From contig NZ_CP019388.1 of assembly GCF_001971725.1 (NCBI RefSeq), positions 2,294,001 through 2,358,000 on the forward strand: a stretch of 64,000 nt of DNA. Reading direction: 5' to 3'. The stretch comes from Winogradskyella sp. J14-2 (GTDB taxonomy: Bacteria; Bacteroidota; Bacteroidia; Flavobacteriales; Flavobacteriaceae). A model generated the notes under the pieces. That model searched no databases and was not told where the DNA came from. It saw nothing but the letters and a program-made list of their open reading frames with translations. This document shows positions 33,266 to 43,700 of this stretch, one piece after another. A program made the position numbers and the translations under genes. Position 1 is the first letter of the stretch. The number at the start of each line of letters is the position of its first letter.

Positions 33266-34090
33266 TTATATCTTAAAAGTAATCACTGGTCGCTTTGCAT
33301 GGTTTACTAAATCTTCACTTATGCTGCCGTTAAAAAAGTGTGCAATACCTTGCCTACCATGTGTGCTAATGCCAATAAGATCAGCATCAATCTCTGCAGA
33401 GAAATTTAAAATACCTTCTTCCACACTAGTGTCATTGTGTACATTAATGGTGTAATTTTCAAAGCTTTGTCCAGAAATAAAATCATTGATTCGAGTCCTA
33501 GATTCGTACGTTGTTATAAAATTGTTAGCCGTATTTACTAAAAGTAGATGAATTTTAGCATCAAATAACTCAGCAAACTTTATGGCTTGCTTGTAAGTTT
33601 CTCTATTATCGTTTTTAAAGTCAGAAGCAAAGACAAAATTCTTAATATCGAAACTCTGATGTTTATTTTTAATAACTAAAACAGGAACATCCGAAGAACG
33701 CACCACTTTCTCTGCATTAGAGCCAATAAACATTTCTTTCAGGCCAGATGCACCATGAGAACCCATAACAATTAAATCAATACTAAATTCTTTACAAGCA
33801 TTTTTTATTTCGTTAAATGTAATATCTGCCTTAACAGTTTCGTGTACGGTTACGCCCTCTAAAAAATCACTATCCATAAGATCTTCAAATTTTTTGTGCG
33901 CTAATCGCATAAAAAACAAGGTTTCTGGTATGTCGCTTTTTACAGCACCAGGATCTATATGTTGCATAGGGATTTCCATCATGTGCAAGAGATAAATATC
34001 AGCATCGTATTTTTTAGCTAACATAGCAGCGACTTTTAAAGCATTAGTTGCTTGTTCAGAAAAATCGGTAGGGACTAGTATTCTGTTCAT
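33266..34090 (-). CDS. universal stress protein, tandem UspA domains
   Basis: A 274-aa cytoplasmic protein of two Usp domains. The first (residues 1-140) has ILVPTDFSEQATNALKVA and the nucleotide-binding motif MGSHGASGLKEMFIGSNAEK-VVRSS; the second (about 150-274) is less conserved and ends STHGRQGIAHFFNGSISED. The glycine-rich G2xG9xG(S/T) pattern in domain 1 suggests ATP binding. Usp proteins respond to starvation and other stress; no specific partner can be named. I place the start at ATG 34090 (MNRILVPTDFSEQ) rather than the TTG three codons earlier. It is divergent from rimP and monocistronic. Confidence 0.93.
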   Translation of the reverse strand: MNRILVPTDFSEQATNALKVAAMLAKKYDADIYLLHMMEIPMQHIDPGAVKSDIPETLFFMRLAHKKFEDLMDSDFLEGVTVHETVKADITFNEIKNACKEFSIDLIVMGSHGASGLKEMFIGSNAEKVVRSSDVPVLVIKNKHQSFDIKNFVFASDFKNDNRETYKQAIKFAELFDAKIHLLLVNTANNFITTYESRTRINDFISGQSFENYTINVHNDTSVEEGILNFSAEIDADLIGISTHGRQGIAHFFNGSISEDLVNHAKRPVITFKI

Positions 34091-34151
34091 TATCTTCAAT
34101 GATTTTGAGTTACTCTTATAAATTTACGAAAATAAATCCACTTTGTAAGGC

Positions 34152-34182
34152 TTTGAAAAGTTCATATAATATTATATATTTG
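34152..34182 (+). promoter_or_regulatory. promoter of the rimP-nusA-infB operon
   Basis: TTTG (34152-34155), 19 bp, TATATTTG (34175-34182): perfect match to the Bacteroidota -33/-7 consensus. Initiation is expected near 34187, giving a 58-nt leader. Confidence 0.82.
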
Positions 34183-34207
34183 CACCATTGTTAACGGAAA
34201 GAAAACG

Positions 34208-34234
34208 AGAGAGGACGAAAAGTCCTCTCTTTTT
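34208..34234 (+). promoter_or_regulatory. attenuator-like terminator hairpin in the rimP leader
   Basis: AGAGAGGAC (34208-34216) and GTCCTCTCT (34222-34230) form a perfect 9-bp stem with loop GAAAA, followed by T5. It stands between the operon promoter and the rimP ATG at 34245 and has every feature of an intrinsic terminator, so transcription of rimP-nusA-infB must read through it. Confidence 0.7.
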
Positions 34235-34244
34235 ATATCAACAG

Positions 34245-34709
34245 ATGTTTAAGGATACAGTAAAGGACTTATTAGACCAAGCACTAAATCAGCGTAAGGA
34301 TTTGTTTCTTATAGATTTCGAAATTCTATCGGACAACACAATTAGAGTTGTATTAGATGGTGATAATGGCGTGTTAGTAGAAGACTGCATCTTTGTTAGT
34401 AGAGCCATAGAGCACAATCTCGATAGAGAAGAACAAGATTTTTCACTAGAGGTAACATCTAGCGGAGCAACATCGCCTTTGCAATTGCCAAGACAATACA
34501 ATAAACATATTGGTAGACATCTAGAAGTAAAGACTGCTGAAGGAGTTAAACTAGAAGGTCAGCTAGCCGCTGTTAACGAAGATGGAGTAACGTTAAAGTG
34601 GAAAACAAGAGAGCCAAAGCCAGTTGGTAAGGGCAAGGTAACTGTAACAAAAGAAGTTAATATTGCTTTTGAAAACATTAAAGAAGCAAAAGTTAAAATA
34701 AAATTTTAA
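34245..34709 (+). CDS. rimP: ribosome maturation factor RimP
   Basis: A 154-aa protein needed for 30S subunit maturation. The N-terminal domain has IDFEILSDNTIRVVLDGDNG and LEVTSSGATSPLQLPRQYNKHIG (the SPG region of the family read as SSGATSP), followed by the SH3-like C-terminal domain (GVKLEGQLAAVNEDGVTL). The start is ATG 34245; the frame is open 57 bp further upstream, but that part encodes the leader hairpin and would add a non-family extension. The gene is followed after 12 bp by nusA and then infB, the widely conserved order. Confidence 0.95.
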   Translation: MFKDTVKDLLDQALNQRKDLFLIDFEILSDNTIRVVLDGDNGVLVEDCIFVSRAIEHNLDREEQDFSLEVTSSGATSPLQLPRQYNKHIGRHLEVKTAEGVKLEGQLAAVNEDGVTLKWKTREPKPVGKGKVTVTKEVNIAFENIKEAKVKIKF

Positions 34710-34721
34710 TTCATTTCAATT

Positions 34722-35954
34722 ATGGAAAATGTAGCGTTAATAGAGTCATTTTCAGAATTTAAGGACGATAAGTTAATTGATAGAGTGACGCTCATGGCGA
34801 TTCTAGAAGATGTGTTACGTAATGCTCTAAAAAAGAAATACGGTGACGACGATAACTTTGATATTATTATAAATCCAGATAAAGGGGATTTAGAAATCTG
34901 GAGAAACCGTATCGTTGTTGCAGATGGCGAAGTAGAGGATCCAAATCAAGAAATTGCATTATCAGAAGCTCAGAAAATAGAGCCAGATTTTGAAGTTGGT
35001 GAAGACGTTGCAGAAGAAGTAAAATTGGTTGATTTAGGAAGACGTTCAATCTTAGCATTAAGACAAAATCTTATTTCTAAAATTCATGAGCACGATAATA
35101 CAAATATCTACAAGCAGTTTAAAGAATTAGAAGGTGAAATTTATACCGCTGAGGTACATCACATTCGTCATAGAGCAATAATTTTGTTAGACGATGATGG
35201 TAATGAAATTATCTTACCAAAAGACAGGCAAATACCTTCAGATTTCTTCAGAAAAGGTGAGAATGTAAGAGGGATAATTGAAAGTGTTGAATTGAAAGGA
35301 AGTAAGCCAGCAATAATCATGTCTAGAACATCACCATTATTTTTAGAGAAGTTGTTTGAACAAGAAATACCTGAAGTATTCGATGGTTTAATTACGGTTA
35401 AAAAAGTAGTTCGTATACCAGGTGAAAAAGCTAAAGTAGCTGTAGATTCTTATGATGATAGAATAGATCCTGTTGGTGCTTGTGTAGGTATGAAAGGATC
35501 ACGTATTCATGGTATTGTGCGTGAGCTTGGTAATGAAAACATAGATGTTATCAATTACACAAACAATATCCAGCTTTTTGTAACCAGAGCATTAAGTCCG
35601 GCAAGAGTAACATCTTTAAAACTAGACGAAGAAAACATGCGCGCAGAGGTGTTGTTAAAGCCAGAAGAAGTATCAAAAGCTATTGGTAGAGGTGGTCATA
35701 ATATTCGTTTAGCTGGTCAATTAACAGGTTACGAGATAGACGTATTTAGAGAAGGTGCAGAAGAAGATGTAGAATTAAAAGAATTCTCAGATGAAATCGA
35801 CGGATGGATTATTGATGAATTCAGTAAAGCTGGTTTAGATACAGCAAAAAGCATTCTAGAGCAAGACGTTGACGATTTAGTAAAGCGTACTGATTTAGAA
35901 GAAGAAACAATATTAGAAGTTATAAGAATTCTGAAGGAAGAATTTGAAGACTAA
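34722..35954 (+). CDS. nusA: transcription termination/antitermination factor NusA
   Basis: A 410-aa protein with N-terminal RNA polymerase-binding domain (LIESFSEFKDDKLID), S1 domain (GEIYTAEVHHIRHRAIILLD, about 130-200) and two KH domains (DPVGACVGMKGSRIHGIVRE and LKPEEVSKAIGRGGHNIRLA). It lacks the extra acidic repeats of the E. coli protein, as is usual in Bacteroidota. It binds elongating RNA polymerase and modulates pausing and hairpin-dependent termination. It lies in the rimP-nusA-infB operon, whose leader holds a terminator-like hairpin (34208-34234), so autoregulation through that hairpin is plausible. Confidence 0.98.
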   Translation: MENVALIESFSEFKDDKLIDRVTLMAILEDVLRNALKKKYGDDDNFDIIINPDKGDLEIWRNRIVVADGEVEDPNQEIALSEAQKIEPDFEVGEDVAEEVKLVDLGRRSILALRQNLISKIHEHDNTNIYKQFKELEGEIYTAEVHHIRHRAIILLDDDGNEIILPKDRQIPSDFFRKGENVRGIIESVELKGSKPAIIMSRTSPLFLEKLFEQEIPEVFDGLITVKKVVRIPGEKAKVAVDSYDDRIDPVGACVGMKGSRIHGIVRELGNENIDVINYTNNIQLFVTRALSPARVTSLKLDEENMRAEVLLKPEEVSKAIGRGGHNIRLAGQLTGYEIDVFREGAEEDVELKEFSDEIDGWIIDEFSKAGLDTAKSILEQDVDDLVKRTDLEEETILEVIRILKEEFED

Positions 35955-36025
35955 TAGCAGTTTAACTTTAAAAACAATAGAAGTTAGATTGATATAAAAC
36001 AGATTTAAGTATATTACAGCAATTT

Positions 36026-38707
36026 ATGGCTCAAATTAGAATTAATAAAGTATTAAGAGAACTAAATATCTCATTAGACCGAGCAGTAGACTTTTTAGAG
36101 TCTAAAGGCATCGAAATTGAGAAAAGTCCTAATACAAAAATTTCGCAAGAGGTTTACGACACGTTGTCTGATGAATTTCAAACAGATGCATCTAAACGTG
36201 AGAAAGCTCAAGAAGTAAGTGAAGCAAAACTCAAGGAGAAAGAGAAGCTCCGTGAGCAACGCGAACGCGAAATTGAAGAAAAAGAAAAGAAAGAAGCCGC
36301 TAAAGAAACTGTAGTCAAAGCTAAAGCTGAGCTTAGTGGGCCAAAGCAAATTGGTAAAATCGATTTAGATAAGAAACCAAAAGCTAAAGAAGAGAAAAAA
36401 GAAGCGCCTAAGAAAGAAGAGCCAGTTAAGGTTGAAAAACCAAAGGTGGAAGTAGAAAAACCGAAAAAGGAAGAACCTAAAAAAGAAGAGCCAAAAAAGG
36501 TTGAGCCTAAAGTTGAGAAGAAGGAAGAAACTACAGAGCCTAGAACGGATGAAAAGTTAAAAACGCAATATCAAAAATTATCTGGTCCAACTACGACTGG
36601 TAAAAAAATAGACCTTTCTCAATTTAACAAGCCAAAAAAGAAGAAAGAAGAAAAGAAATCAGAATCTTCTAATGATGGTAATAAGCGTAAAAGACGTAGA
36701 ATTAGCAAAGGCGGAAACGATAGTGGTGGAAGACCAAACTTTGATAATAGAAGAGGAGGTAAAGGAAGAGGTTCTAGACCAAAAGTAGTTAAGGAAGAGC
36801 CTAGCGAAGAAGAAGTACAAAAACAAGTTAGAGAAACTTTAGAGAAACTTCAAGGTAAGTCAAGCAAAGGTAGAGGAGCTAAAAACCGTCGTGAGAAAAG
36901 AGATCGACATAGAGAGCAATCTGAAAAAGAACTTCAGGCAGAAGCAGCAGAAAGCAAAATACTAAAGGTTACTGAGTTTGTAACCGTAAGTGAAGTTGCT
37001 ACAATGATGGATGTTGGAGTAACCCAAGTTATCTCTGCGTGTATGTCTTTAGGAATGATGGTAACCATGAACCAACGTTTAGATGCCGAAACTTTATCTA
37101 TTGTTGCTGAAGAGTTTGGTTACGAAGTTGAATTTGTTACCGCAGATATCGAAGAGTCTATTGAGACTCTAGAAGATGATCCAAAAGATCTAAAACCACG
37201 TGCTCCAATTGTAACAGTTATGGGGCACGTAGATCATGGTAAAACGTCCTTGTTAGATTATATACGTCAAGAAAATGTAATAGCCGGAGAGTCAGGCGGA
37301 ATTACCCAGCACATTGGTGCTTACGGTGTGGAATTAGAAAACGGTCAAAAGATTGCATTCTTAGATACACCTGGTCACGAGGCCTTTACAGCAATGCGTG
37401 CTCGTGGTGCTCAGGTTACAGATATCGCTATTATCGTTGTAGCTGCAGATGATGCTATAATGCCACAAACCAAGGAAGCGATTTCTCATGCTCAAGCTGC
37501 AGGAGTACCAATTGTATTTGCGATTAACAAAATTGATAAGCCTGATGCCAACCCTGATAAAGTAAAAGAAGGATTAGCTAATATGAATTTATTGGTAGAA
37601 GATTGGGGTGGAAAAATACAATCGCACGATATCTCTGCCAAGTTTGGTACAGGTGTAAAAGAACTTTTAGAAAAAGTACTTCTTGAAGCCGAACTTTTAG
37701 AGCTACAAGCCAATCCGAACAAACCAGCCAACGGAACAGTAGTTGAAGCTTACCTAGATAAAGGTAGAGGATATGTCTCTACAATACTTGTTCAAGCGGG
37801 TACTTTAAAAGTAGGTGATTATGTCTTAGCTGGAAAGAACAGTGGTAAGGTTAAGGCTATGCACGATGAGCGTGGTAATGATATAGAAGCTGCTGGTCCA
37901 TCAACACCAGTATCTATTCTCGGTTTAGATGGTGCACCTCAAGCAGGCGATAAATTTAATGTCTTTGAAGATGAGCGTGAGGCTAAACAGATTGCGGCTA
38001 AACGTACACAATTACAACGTGAACAATCCGTGAGAACCCAGCGTCATATTACACTAGATGAAATCGGAAGACGTATTGCGCTTGGTGATTTCCAAGAGTT
38101 AAATATTATTCTCAAAGGTGATGTGGATGGTTCTGTTGAAGCATTAACGGATTCTTTCCAGAAATTATCGACTGAAGAAATTCAGGTTAATATCATACAC
38201 AAAGGAGTAGGTGCAATAACAGAAAGTGACGTGCTGCTCGCATCTGCTTCAGACGCGATAATCGTCGGATTTAATGTGCGTCCAGTGGGTAATGCAAGAA
38301 CAATTGCGGACAAAGAAGAAATAGATATCAGAACATATTCTATCATCTATGACGCTATCAATGATCTCAAGGATGCAATGGAGGGTATGTTGTCACCAGA
38401 ACTTAAAGAAGAAGTTACTGGTACAGCAGAAATAAGAGAAACTTTCAAGATTTCTAAGATTGGTACTATTGCTGGTTGTATGGTTATAAACGGTAAGATT
38501 TACAGAAATTCTGGCATTAGACTTATTAGAGATGGAGTCGTAGTTTACACAGGTGAATTAGCATCTTTAAAACGATTTAAAGACGATGTTAAAGAAGTGT
38601 CTAAAGGATACGATTGTGGTATTCAGATTAAAGGATATAATGATATTAACGAAGGTGATATCATTGAAGCATTCCAGGAGGTTGAGGTTAAGAAAAAGTT
38701 GAAATAA
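36026..38707 (+). CDS. infB: translation initiation factor IF-2
   Basis: An 893-aa protein. Residues 1-60 form the N-terminal IF2 domain ([20 protein letters not shown]), followed by a long Lys/Glu-rich linker to about residue 310. The GTPase domain starts near 392: P-loop [14 protein letters not shown], switch [16 protein letters not shown], specificity NKIDKPDA and SAKFG. Domains II-IV follow, ending with the fMet-tRNA-binding C-terminal barrel ([20 protein letters not shown]). It is a complete, cytoplasmic factor that brings initiator tRNA to the 30S subunit. It is the last gene of the rimP-nusA-infB operon, closed by the terminator at 38729-38758. Confidence 0.98.
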   Translation: MAQIRINKVLRELNISLDRAVDFLESKGIEIEKSPNTKISQEVYDTLSDEFQTDASKREKAQEVSEAKLKEKEKLREQREREIEEKEKKEAAKETVVKAKAELSGPKQIGKIDLDKKPKAKEEKKEAPKKEEPVKVEKPKVEVEKPKKEEPKKEEPKKVEPKVEKKEETTEPRTDEKLKTQYQKLSGPTTTGKKIDLSQFNKPKKKKEEKKSESSNDGNKRKRRRISKGGNDSGGRPNFDNRRGGKGRGSRPKVVKEEPSEEEVQKQVRETLEKLQGKSSKGRGAKNRREKRDRHREQSEKELQAEAAESKILKVTEFVTVSEVATMMDVGVTQVISACMSLGMMVTMNQRLDAETLSIVAEEFGYEVEFVTADIEESIETLEDDPKDLKPRAPIVTVMGHVDHGKTSLLDYIRQENVIAGESGGITQHIGAYGVELENGQKIAFLDTPGHEAFTAMRARGAQVTDIAIIVVAADDAIMPQTKEAISHAQAAGVPIVFAINKIDKPDANPDKVKEGLANMNLLVEDWGGKIQSHDISAKFGTGVKELLEKVLLEAELLELQANPNKPANGTVVEAYLDKGRGYVSTILVQAGTLKVGDYVLAGKNSGKVKAMHDERGNDIEAAGPSTPVSILGLDGAPQAGDKFNVFEDEREAKQIAAKRTQLQREQSVRTQRHITLDEIGRRIALGDFQELNIILKGDVDGSVEALTDSFQKLSTEEIQVNIIHKGVGAITESDVLLASASDAIIVGFNVRPVGNARTIADKEEIDIRTYSIIYDAINDLKDAMEGMLSPELKEEVTGTAEIRETFKISKIGTIAGCMVINGKIYRNSGIRLIRDGVVVYTGELASLKRFKDDVKEVSKGYDCGIQIKGYNDINEGDIIEAFQEVEVKKKLK

Positions 38708-38728
38708 CTCCCAACACATATTTAAACT

Positions 38729-38758
38729 AAAAAAGCGACTTGAAAAAGTCGCTTTTTT
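38729..38758. terminator. intrinsic terminator after infB, usable in both directions
   Basis: A 13-bp perfect stem AAAAAAGCGACTT / AAGTCGCTTTTTT around GAAA, between convergent infB and the SPOR-protein gene. Confidence 0.9.
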
Positions 38759-38782
38759 AATGTCTCTGTATTTTAAATATTA

Positions 38783-39166
38783 TTATTGTTTTTCCAGCTT
38801 AGGCTGAAAAATTAAAGCATACATATATTTCTTTTTAATTGTTGCTAATGCTCTGTCAGCCTCTAGTCTGGTGGCAAAATTTCCAACCCAAACTTTGTAA
38901 TTTGGTGTATTCCAAACAATCTCCACCGGCCACTCATTGTAGGAATTTAGAAAGTTGGATTTTTCGCGTTCAGCTTTATCAGGATCAACACTTTGATATA
39001 CCTGAATTCTATAAATCTTACTTGTTTTTATATCTTTCTTATATTCAATGAGTTTGTCAATGTCGCTATCTTGCTCTACATTGACATCACCTTGTTGTGC
39101 ACTTAGCGTAAACGACAACAATAATGTTAAAATTAAAGTGCTGTTATATTTAATATTTTTAATCAT
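38783..39166 (-). CDS. small secreted SPOR-domain protein
   Basis: A 127-aa protein: signal peptide (NSTLILTLLLSFTLSAQ), a short linker, and one SPOR domain covering most of the mature part (YRIQVYQSVDPDKAEREKSN, then YKVWVGNFATRLEADRALAT and a final beta strand ALIFQPKLE). SPOR domains bind denuded peptidoglycan, typically at division sites. No catalytic domain is present, so it is likely a periplasmic or outer-membrane-associated peptidoglycan-binding protein. It is convergent with infB and divergent from the respiratory operon. Confidence 0.88.
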   Translation of the reverse strand: MIKNIKYNSTLILTLLLSFTLSAQQGDVNVEQDSDIDKLIEYKKDIKTSKIYRIQVYQSVDPDKAEREKSNFLNSYNEWPVEIVWNTPNYKVWVGNFATRLEADRALATIKKKYMYALIFQPKLEKQ

Positions 39167-39287
39167 AATTAATGGTTTAAATGCAAAGTTATATTATTCA
39201 ACGATATAGCCGTAAAAATGTTATTTAGAATTGGTATAAATTAGTTATTAACACTTCTCTAAGATTTCTAAAATCGACTTTATATCT

Positions 39288-39467
39288 TACTTTTGCCAGA
39301 GTTTCAGAAACATGACTTTTATCGTGTTTATTTGAAAAAATCGTACCAAAGTTTAGAAGATAATTCAACTAACAATATGAAATGAGCGAAAGAAGGAATT
39401 TAACTGCAAGTGAAACAAATTGTTAGCGAATTCCATCTGACCTTAAAAAAAAAATAATAATCAACAG
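39288..39467 (+). promoter_or_regulatory. promoter and long leader of the act-cox operon
   Basis: TACTTTTG (39288-39295) fits the -7 consensus, leaving a leader of about 170 nt before actA. The leader contains a perfect 8-bp inverted repeat CTAACAAT (39369-39376) / ATTGTTAG (39419-39426) enclosing 42 nt, then an A10 tract at about 39447. This is the whole non-coding gap of 301 bp; the 120 bp nearest the SPOR gene show nothing specific. Confidence 0.5.
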
Positions 39468-40754
39468 ATGAAACAGGTGATTTACCGTAATTTAACCTCT
39501 AAGATATTTAGTCTCGGTTTTATTTTATTACTTACGTTTTCAACTTCAGTGACTGCTCAAGAGGGCGACCCAGCAAACGGAAAATCTTTATTTAATGCAA
39601 ACTGTGCTGCTTGTCACAAACTAGATAAGCCAATGACGGGTCCTGCACTTCGTAATGTTGAGGCTAGGTTGGCTGAAGAAGAGGGCTTAGATAGAGAATG
39701 GCTTAATGCTTGGATTCGTAATAGCTCGGCTCTAATAAAATCTGGTGATGCTTATGCTAACAAGATTTATAACGAGTGGAACAAAGTTGCAATGACGGCT
39801 TTCCCTACATTGTCAGATCAAGATATTTCTGATATTTTAGCTTACACGGCTGAGCCTCCACCTCCGCCTCCAGCACCCGTTGAAGGTGCAATTTCAGGAC
39901 AGCCTGTTGAGACAGGAATTTCAAATAACTTAATTCTTGGTGCATTAGCAGTTTTATTTGCTTTGTTGGCGATGGCTCTTGTTTTGGTAAAGCGTACTCT
40001 AAATCGTTTTGCTGATGCAAAGGGAATTCAAATTCCTGTAGAGGAACAAAGAAAACCATTGTGGAAAGCGTTTATTGAAAACCAATTCTTAGTATTAGTA
40101 ACAGCTGTCTTCTTCTTGCTAGCAAGTGGTTATTTTGTTTACGGATATTTAATGCAGATTGGTGTTGATCAAGGCTATGAGCCTGTGCAACCAATCCATT
40201 ATTCACATAGAATACATGCTGGCGATAATGGCATTGATTGTAAATACTGTCACTCTTCGGCAAGAGTGAGTAAGCATTCAGGAATTCCATCATTGAATAT
40301 TTGTATGAATTGCCATAAGGCTATTGCTGAAGTTGCGCCTGAGACGCTAGCGGAAGGAAAAGAATACGGTGTGGATTATAATGCAGAAATTCAAAAATTA
40401 TACGACGCTGTTGGTTGGGATGGTACTGGTTATACAGGTGAGTCTAAACCAGTAAAATGGATTCGTATACATAATTTGCCAGACTTTGCTTATTTTAATC
40501 ACTCACAGCACGTTTCTGTGGCAGGAGTAGAGTGTCAGACCTGTCATGGTCCTGTAGAAGAGATGGAGGTGATGTACCAACACTCGCCTTTAACAATGGG
40601 ATGGTGTATTAATTGTCATAGAGAAACAAATGTAAAAATTAAAGACAACGGTTACTATACTAAAATTCATGAAGAATTATCGAAAAAGTATGGTGTTGAT
40701 CAGTTAACTGCGGCACAAATGGGTGGATTAGAATGTGGTAAGTGTCATTATTAA
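39468..40754 (+). CDS. actA: alternative complex III subunit ActA, multihaem cytochrome c
   Basis: A 428-aa protein with six CxxCH haem sites. After a signal peptide, residues about 30-125 are a class I monohaem cytochrome c domain (NANCAACHKLDKPMTGPAL). A proline-rich hinge (AEPPPPPPAPVEGA) and two membrane helices (near 150-170 and 205-230) follow. The periplasmic pentahaem ActA core has CKYCH, CMNCH, CQTCH, CINCH and the C-terminal CGKCH. It passes electrons from the quinol-oxidising FeS subunits to the terminal oxidase. The N-terminal monohaem domain is an addition to the five-haem ActA I know from characterised complexes and could act as a tethered electron shuttle. First gene of the act-cox operon. 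Confidence 0.92.
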   Translation: MKQVIYRNLTSKIFSLGFILLLTFSTSVTAQEGDPANGKSLFNANCAACHKLDKPMTGPALRNVEARLAEEEGLDREWLNAWIRNSSALIKSGDAYANKIYNEWNKVAMTAFPTLSDQDISDILAYTAEPPPPPPAPVEGAISGQPVETGISNNLILGALAVLFALLAMALVLVKRTLNRFADAKGIQIPVEEQRKPLWKAFIENQFLVLVTAVFFLLASGYFVYGYLMQIGVDQGYEPVQPIHYSHRIHAGDNGIDCKYCHSSARVSKHSGIPSLNICMNCHKAIAEVAPETLAEGKEYGVDYNAEIQKLYDAVGWDGTGYTGESKPVKWIRIHNLPDFAYFNHSQHVSVAGVECQTCHGPVEEMEVMYQHSPLTMGWCINCHRETNVKIKDNGYYTKIHEELSKKYGVDQLTAAQMGGLECGKCHY

Positions 40755-40781
40755 ATTTAATAAGAAGTAATTCAGAATTAT

Positions 40782-43700
40782 ATGTCATCAAACAAGAAAT
40801 ACTGGAAAAGTGTTGAAGAGCTAAACGAAAACAGCTCTATTGTTGAGACGCTACAACAAAATGAATTTGTGGAAGAGATTCCAACAGATGAGTTTTTGGG
40901 TGATAAAGAAGCGCTACAATCTTCTACAACATCGCGTCGTGATTTCTTAAAATATGTTGGGTTTAGTACGGCAGCAGCTTCATTGGCTGCGTGCGAAGGC
41001 CCTGTAATTAAATCTATTCCTTATGTAGTGCAACCAACGGAGATTATTCCAGGTGTTGCTAACTATTATGCAACAACCATAGCAGATGGATTTGATTTTA
41101 CAAGTGTTTTAGTAAAAACAAGAGAAGGGCGACCAATAAAAATCGAAAACAATACGGATGCATTAACAAACGGCATGGCAAACGCCAGAGTAAATGCATC
41201 AGTCTTAGGACTGTATGATAATCTTAGAGTGAAATCTCCAATGAAAGGTGACGCCGAGATTTCATGGGATACTTTTGTTTCTGAAACAACTTCAAAGTTA
41301 AATGCATTAAGCGACGACAAGCAGATCGTACTGTTAACCGCTACCATGCCAAGTCCATCGACTAAGAAATTAGTGTCTGAGTTCGCTGAAAAGTATGGGA
41401 ATGTTAAGCATGTTGTTTACGATGCTGTTTCTGAATCAGCAACTTTAGATGCCTACCAAGCTAAATATGGTAAAAGAGGGATGGCTAATTACGATTTCTC
41501 TAAAGCAAAAACCATAGTTTCTGTAGGTGCTGATTTTATTGGTGATTGGCAAGGCGGTGGCTTTGAGTCAGGCTATGCTAAAAAGCGTATTCCAGAAAAT
41601 GGAAAAATGTCAAGACACATACAGTTTGAGTCTAATATGACGCTTTCTGGAGCTAATGCAGATAAACGTGTGCCTTTAACACCAAGTCAGCAAAAATTAG
41701 CTTTAGCTAAACTATATAGTTTGGTTGTTGGTGGTGCTGTGTCAGTAGATCTGCCTAAAAACATAGCAAAAGCAGTTCAATCTGCAGCAAACGAAATTTC
41801 AAAAGCAGGAAGTAATGCTGTTGTTGTTACAGGTATTCAGGATGTAAATGCACAAACAGTTGCATTAGAAATCAATGAATATTTAAACAGTAAGGCGTTT
41901 GATCCTAAAACAATAATACATACAAGACAAGGAAGTAATAAGGCAGTAATGCAATTGGTAGCTGATATGAAAGCTGGTAATGTTGGTGCTGTTATAATGA
42001 ATGGTGTTAACCCAATGTATACACTTCCTAATTCTAATGATTTTGAAGAAGGATTGAAGAAAACGGAATTATCGATTTCGTTTTCGATGAAGCAAGATGA
42101 AACCGCTTCAAAGTGTAATTATATTGCGGCTTTACCTCATAACTTAGAATCTTGGGGTGATTTCGAATTAAAGTCTGGTCATTATTCAATGATGCAACCT
42201 ACAATTCGTCCTTTATTTGATACAAAACAATTTCAAGAAGTGCTTTTGGCATGGAATGGAAATAGCTCATCATATAGAGATTACTTAAAATCAGTTTGGA
42301 CTGCTGATATATTAAATGGATCTTCGTTTAATAAAGCTGTTCAAGATGGTTTCTTTGTGTCAACTACTTCAATAGCTACAGAGGATACTGTTGAAGCTTC
42401 AACAGAAGACACTGCTGAAGAAGTAGAAGCACTTAGTGGTAACGCAGCAAGAGCATTAGCACGTTCTGCCAAGACAAGTGGTATGGAATTATCGCTCTAC
42501 ACCAAAACAGGTATGGGTGATGGACAACAGGCTAACAATCCTTGGCTACAAGAATTTCCTGATCCTATTACAAGAACATCATGGGATAATTATCTAACCA
42601 TTTCTAGAGCAGATGCTGAGAAACTAGGATTGGTAAATGAAAATGTTGCTAACGGTGGTTTAAATGGTAGTTATGCGAAAGTTACCGTTAACGGCGTTAC
42701 TGTAGAAAATGTACCCGTATTAATTCAACCTGGTCAGGCTAAAGGCTCAGTTGGTCTTGCATTTGGTTATGGTAGAACGTCTTCAGCACTCAAAGAAGAA
42801 ATGAAGACTGGTGTAAATGCCTATCCCTTATATCAAAACTTTAATACGGTACAAGAGGTAACTGTGGAGAAAGCCTCTGGTATGCATGAGTTTGCTTGTG
42901 TGCAGTTACATAATACATTGATGGGTCGTGGAGATATCATCAAGGAAACATCATTAGAAATTTTCAATACTAAAGACAAACACTATTGGAACGCTGTTCC
43001 TGAGGTGTCTTTAAACCATGTTGAAACTCCAGTAACGTCACCAGACGTAGATTTATGGGATGAATTTGACCGTTCTATTGGTCACCATTTCAACCTATCA
43101 ATCGATTTAAATGCGTGTACAGGTTGTGGTGCATGTGTTATTGCATGTCATGCAGAAAATAACGTACCAGTAGTTGGTAAGTCTGAAATGAGACGTAGTA
43201 GAGATATGCACTGGTTGCGTATTGACAGATACTATTCTTCTCAAGAAACTTTTGAAGGTGATAACGATAAAAAAGATAATATTTCTGGTTTAGGTAGTTC
43301 ATTAAGTGAATTTGGTGAAATGGAGAGTCCAGCAGATAATCCACAAGTAGCCTTCCAACCAGTAATGTGTCAGCATTGTAATCATGCTCCTTGTGAAACA
43401 GTTTGTCCTGTTGCAGCAACAGCGCACGGTCGCCAAGGTCAAAACCATATGGCTTATAACCGTTGTGTAGGTACAAGATATTGTGCAAATAACTGTCCTT
43501 ACAAAGTACGTCGCTTTAATTGGTTCTTATACAACCAAAATGATGAGTTTGATTACTACATGAATGATGACTTAGGTCGTATGGTATTAAACCCAGACGT
43601 TACTGTTCGTTCTCGTGGTGTTATGGAAAAATGTTCTTTCTGTATACAAAAGACACAAAAAACTATTCTTGATGCTAAGAGAGAAGGACGTCCTGTTAAG

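Noticed and set aside
34188..34244. N-terminal extension of RimP from a TTG at 34188
   Set aside because: The extension would be encoded by the terminator-like leader hairpin and matches no RimP; ATG 34245 gives the normal length.
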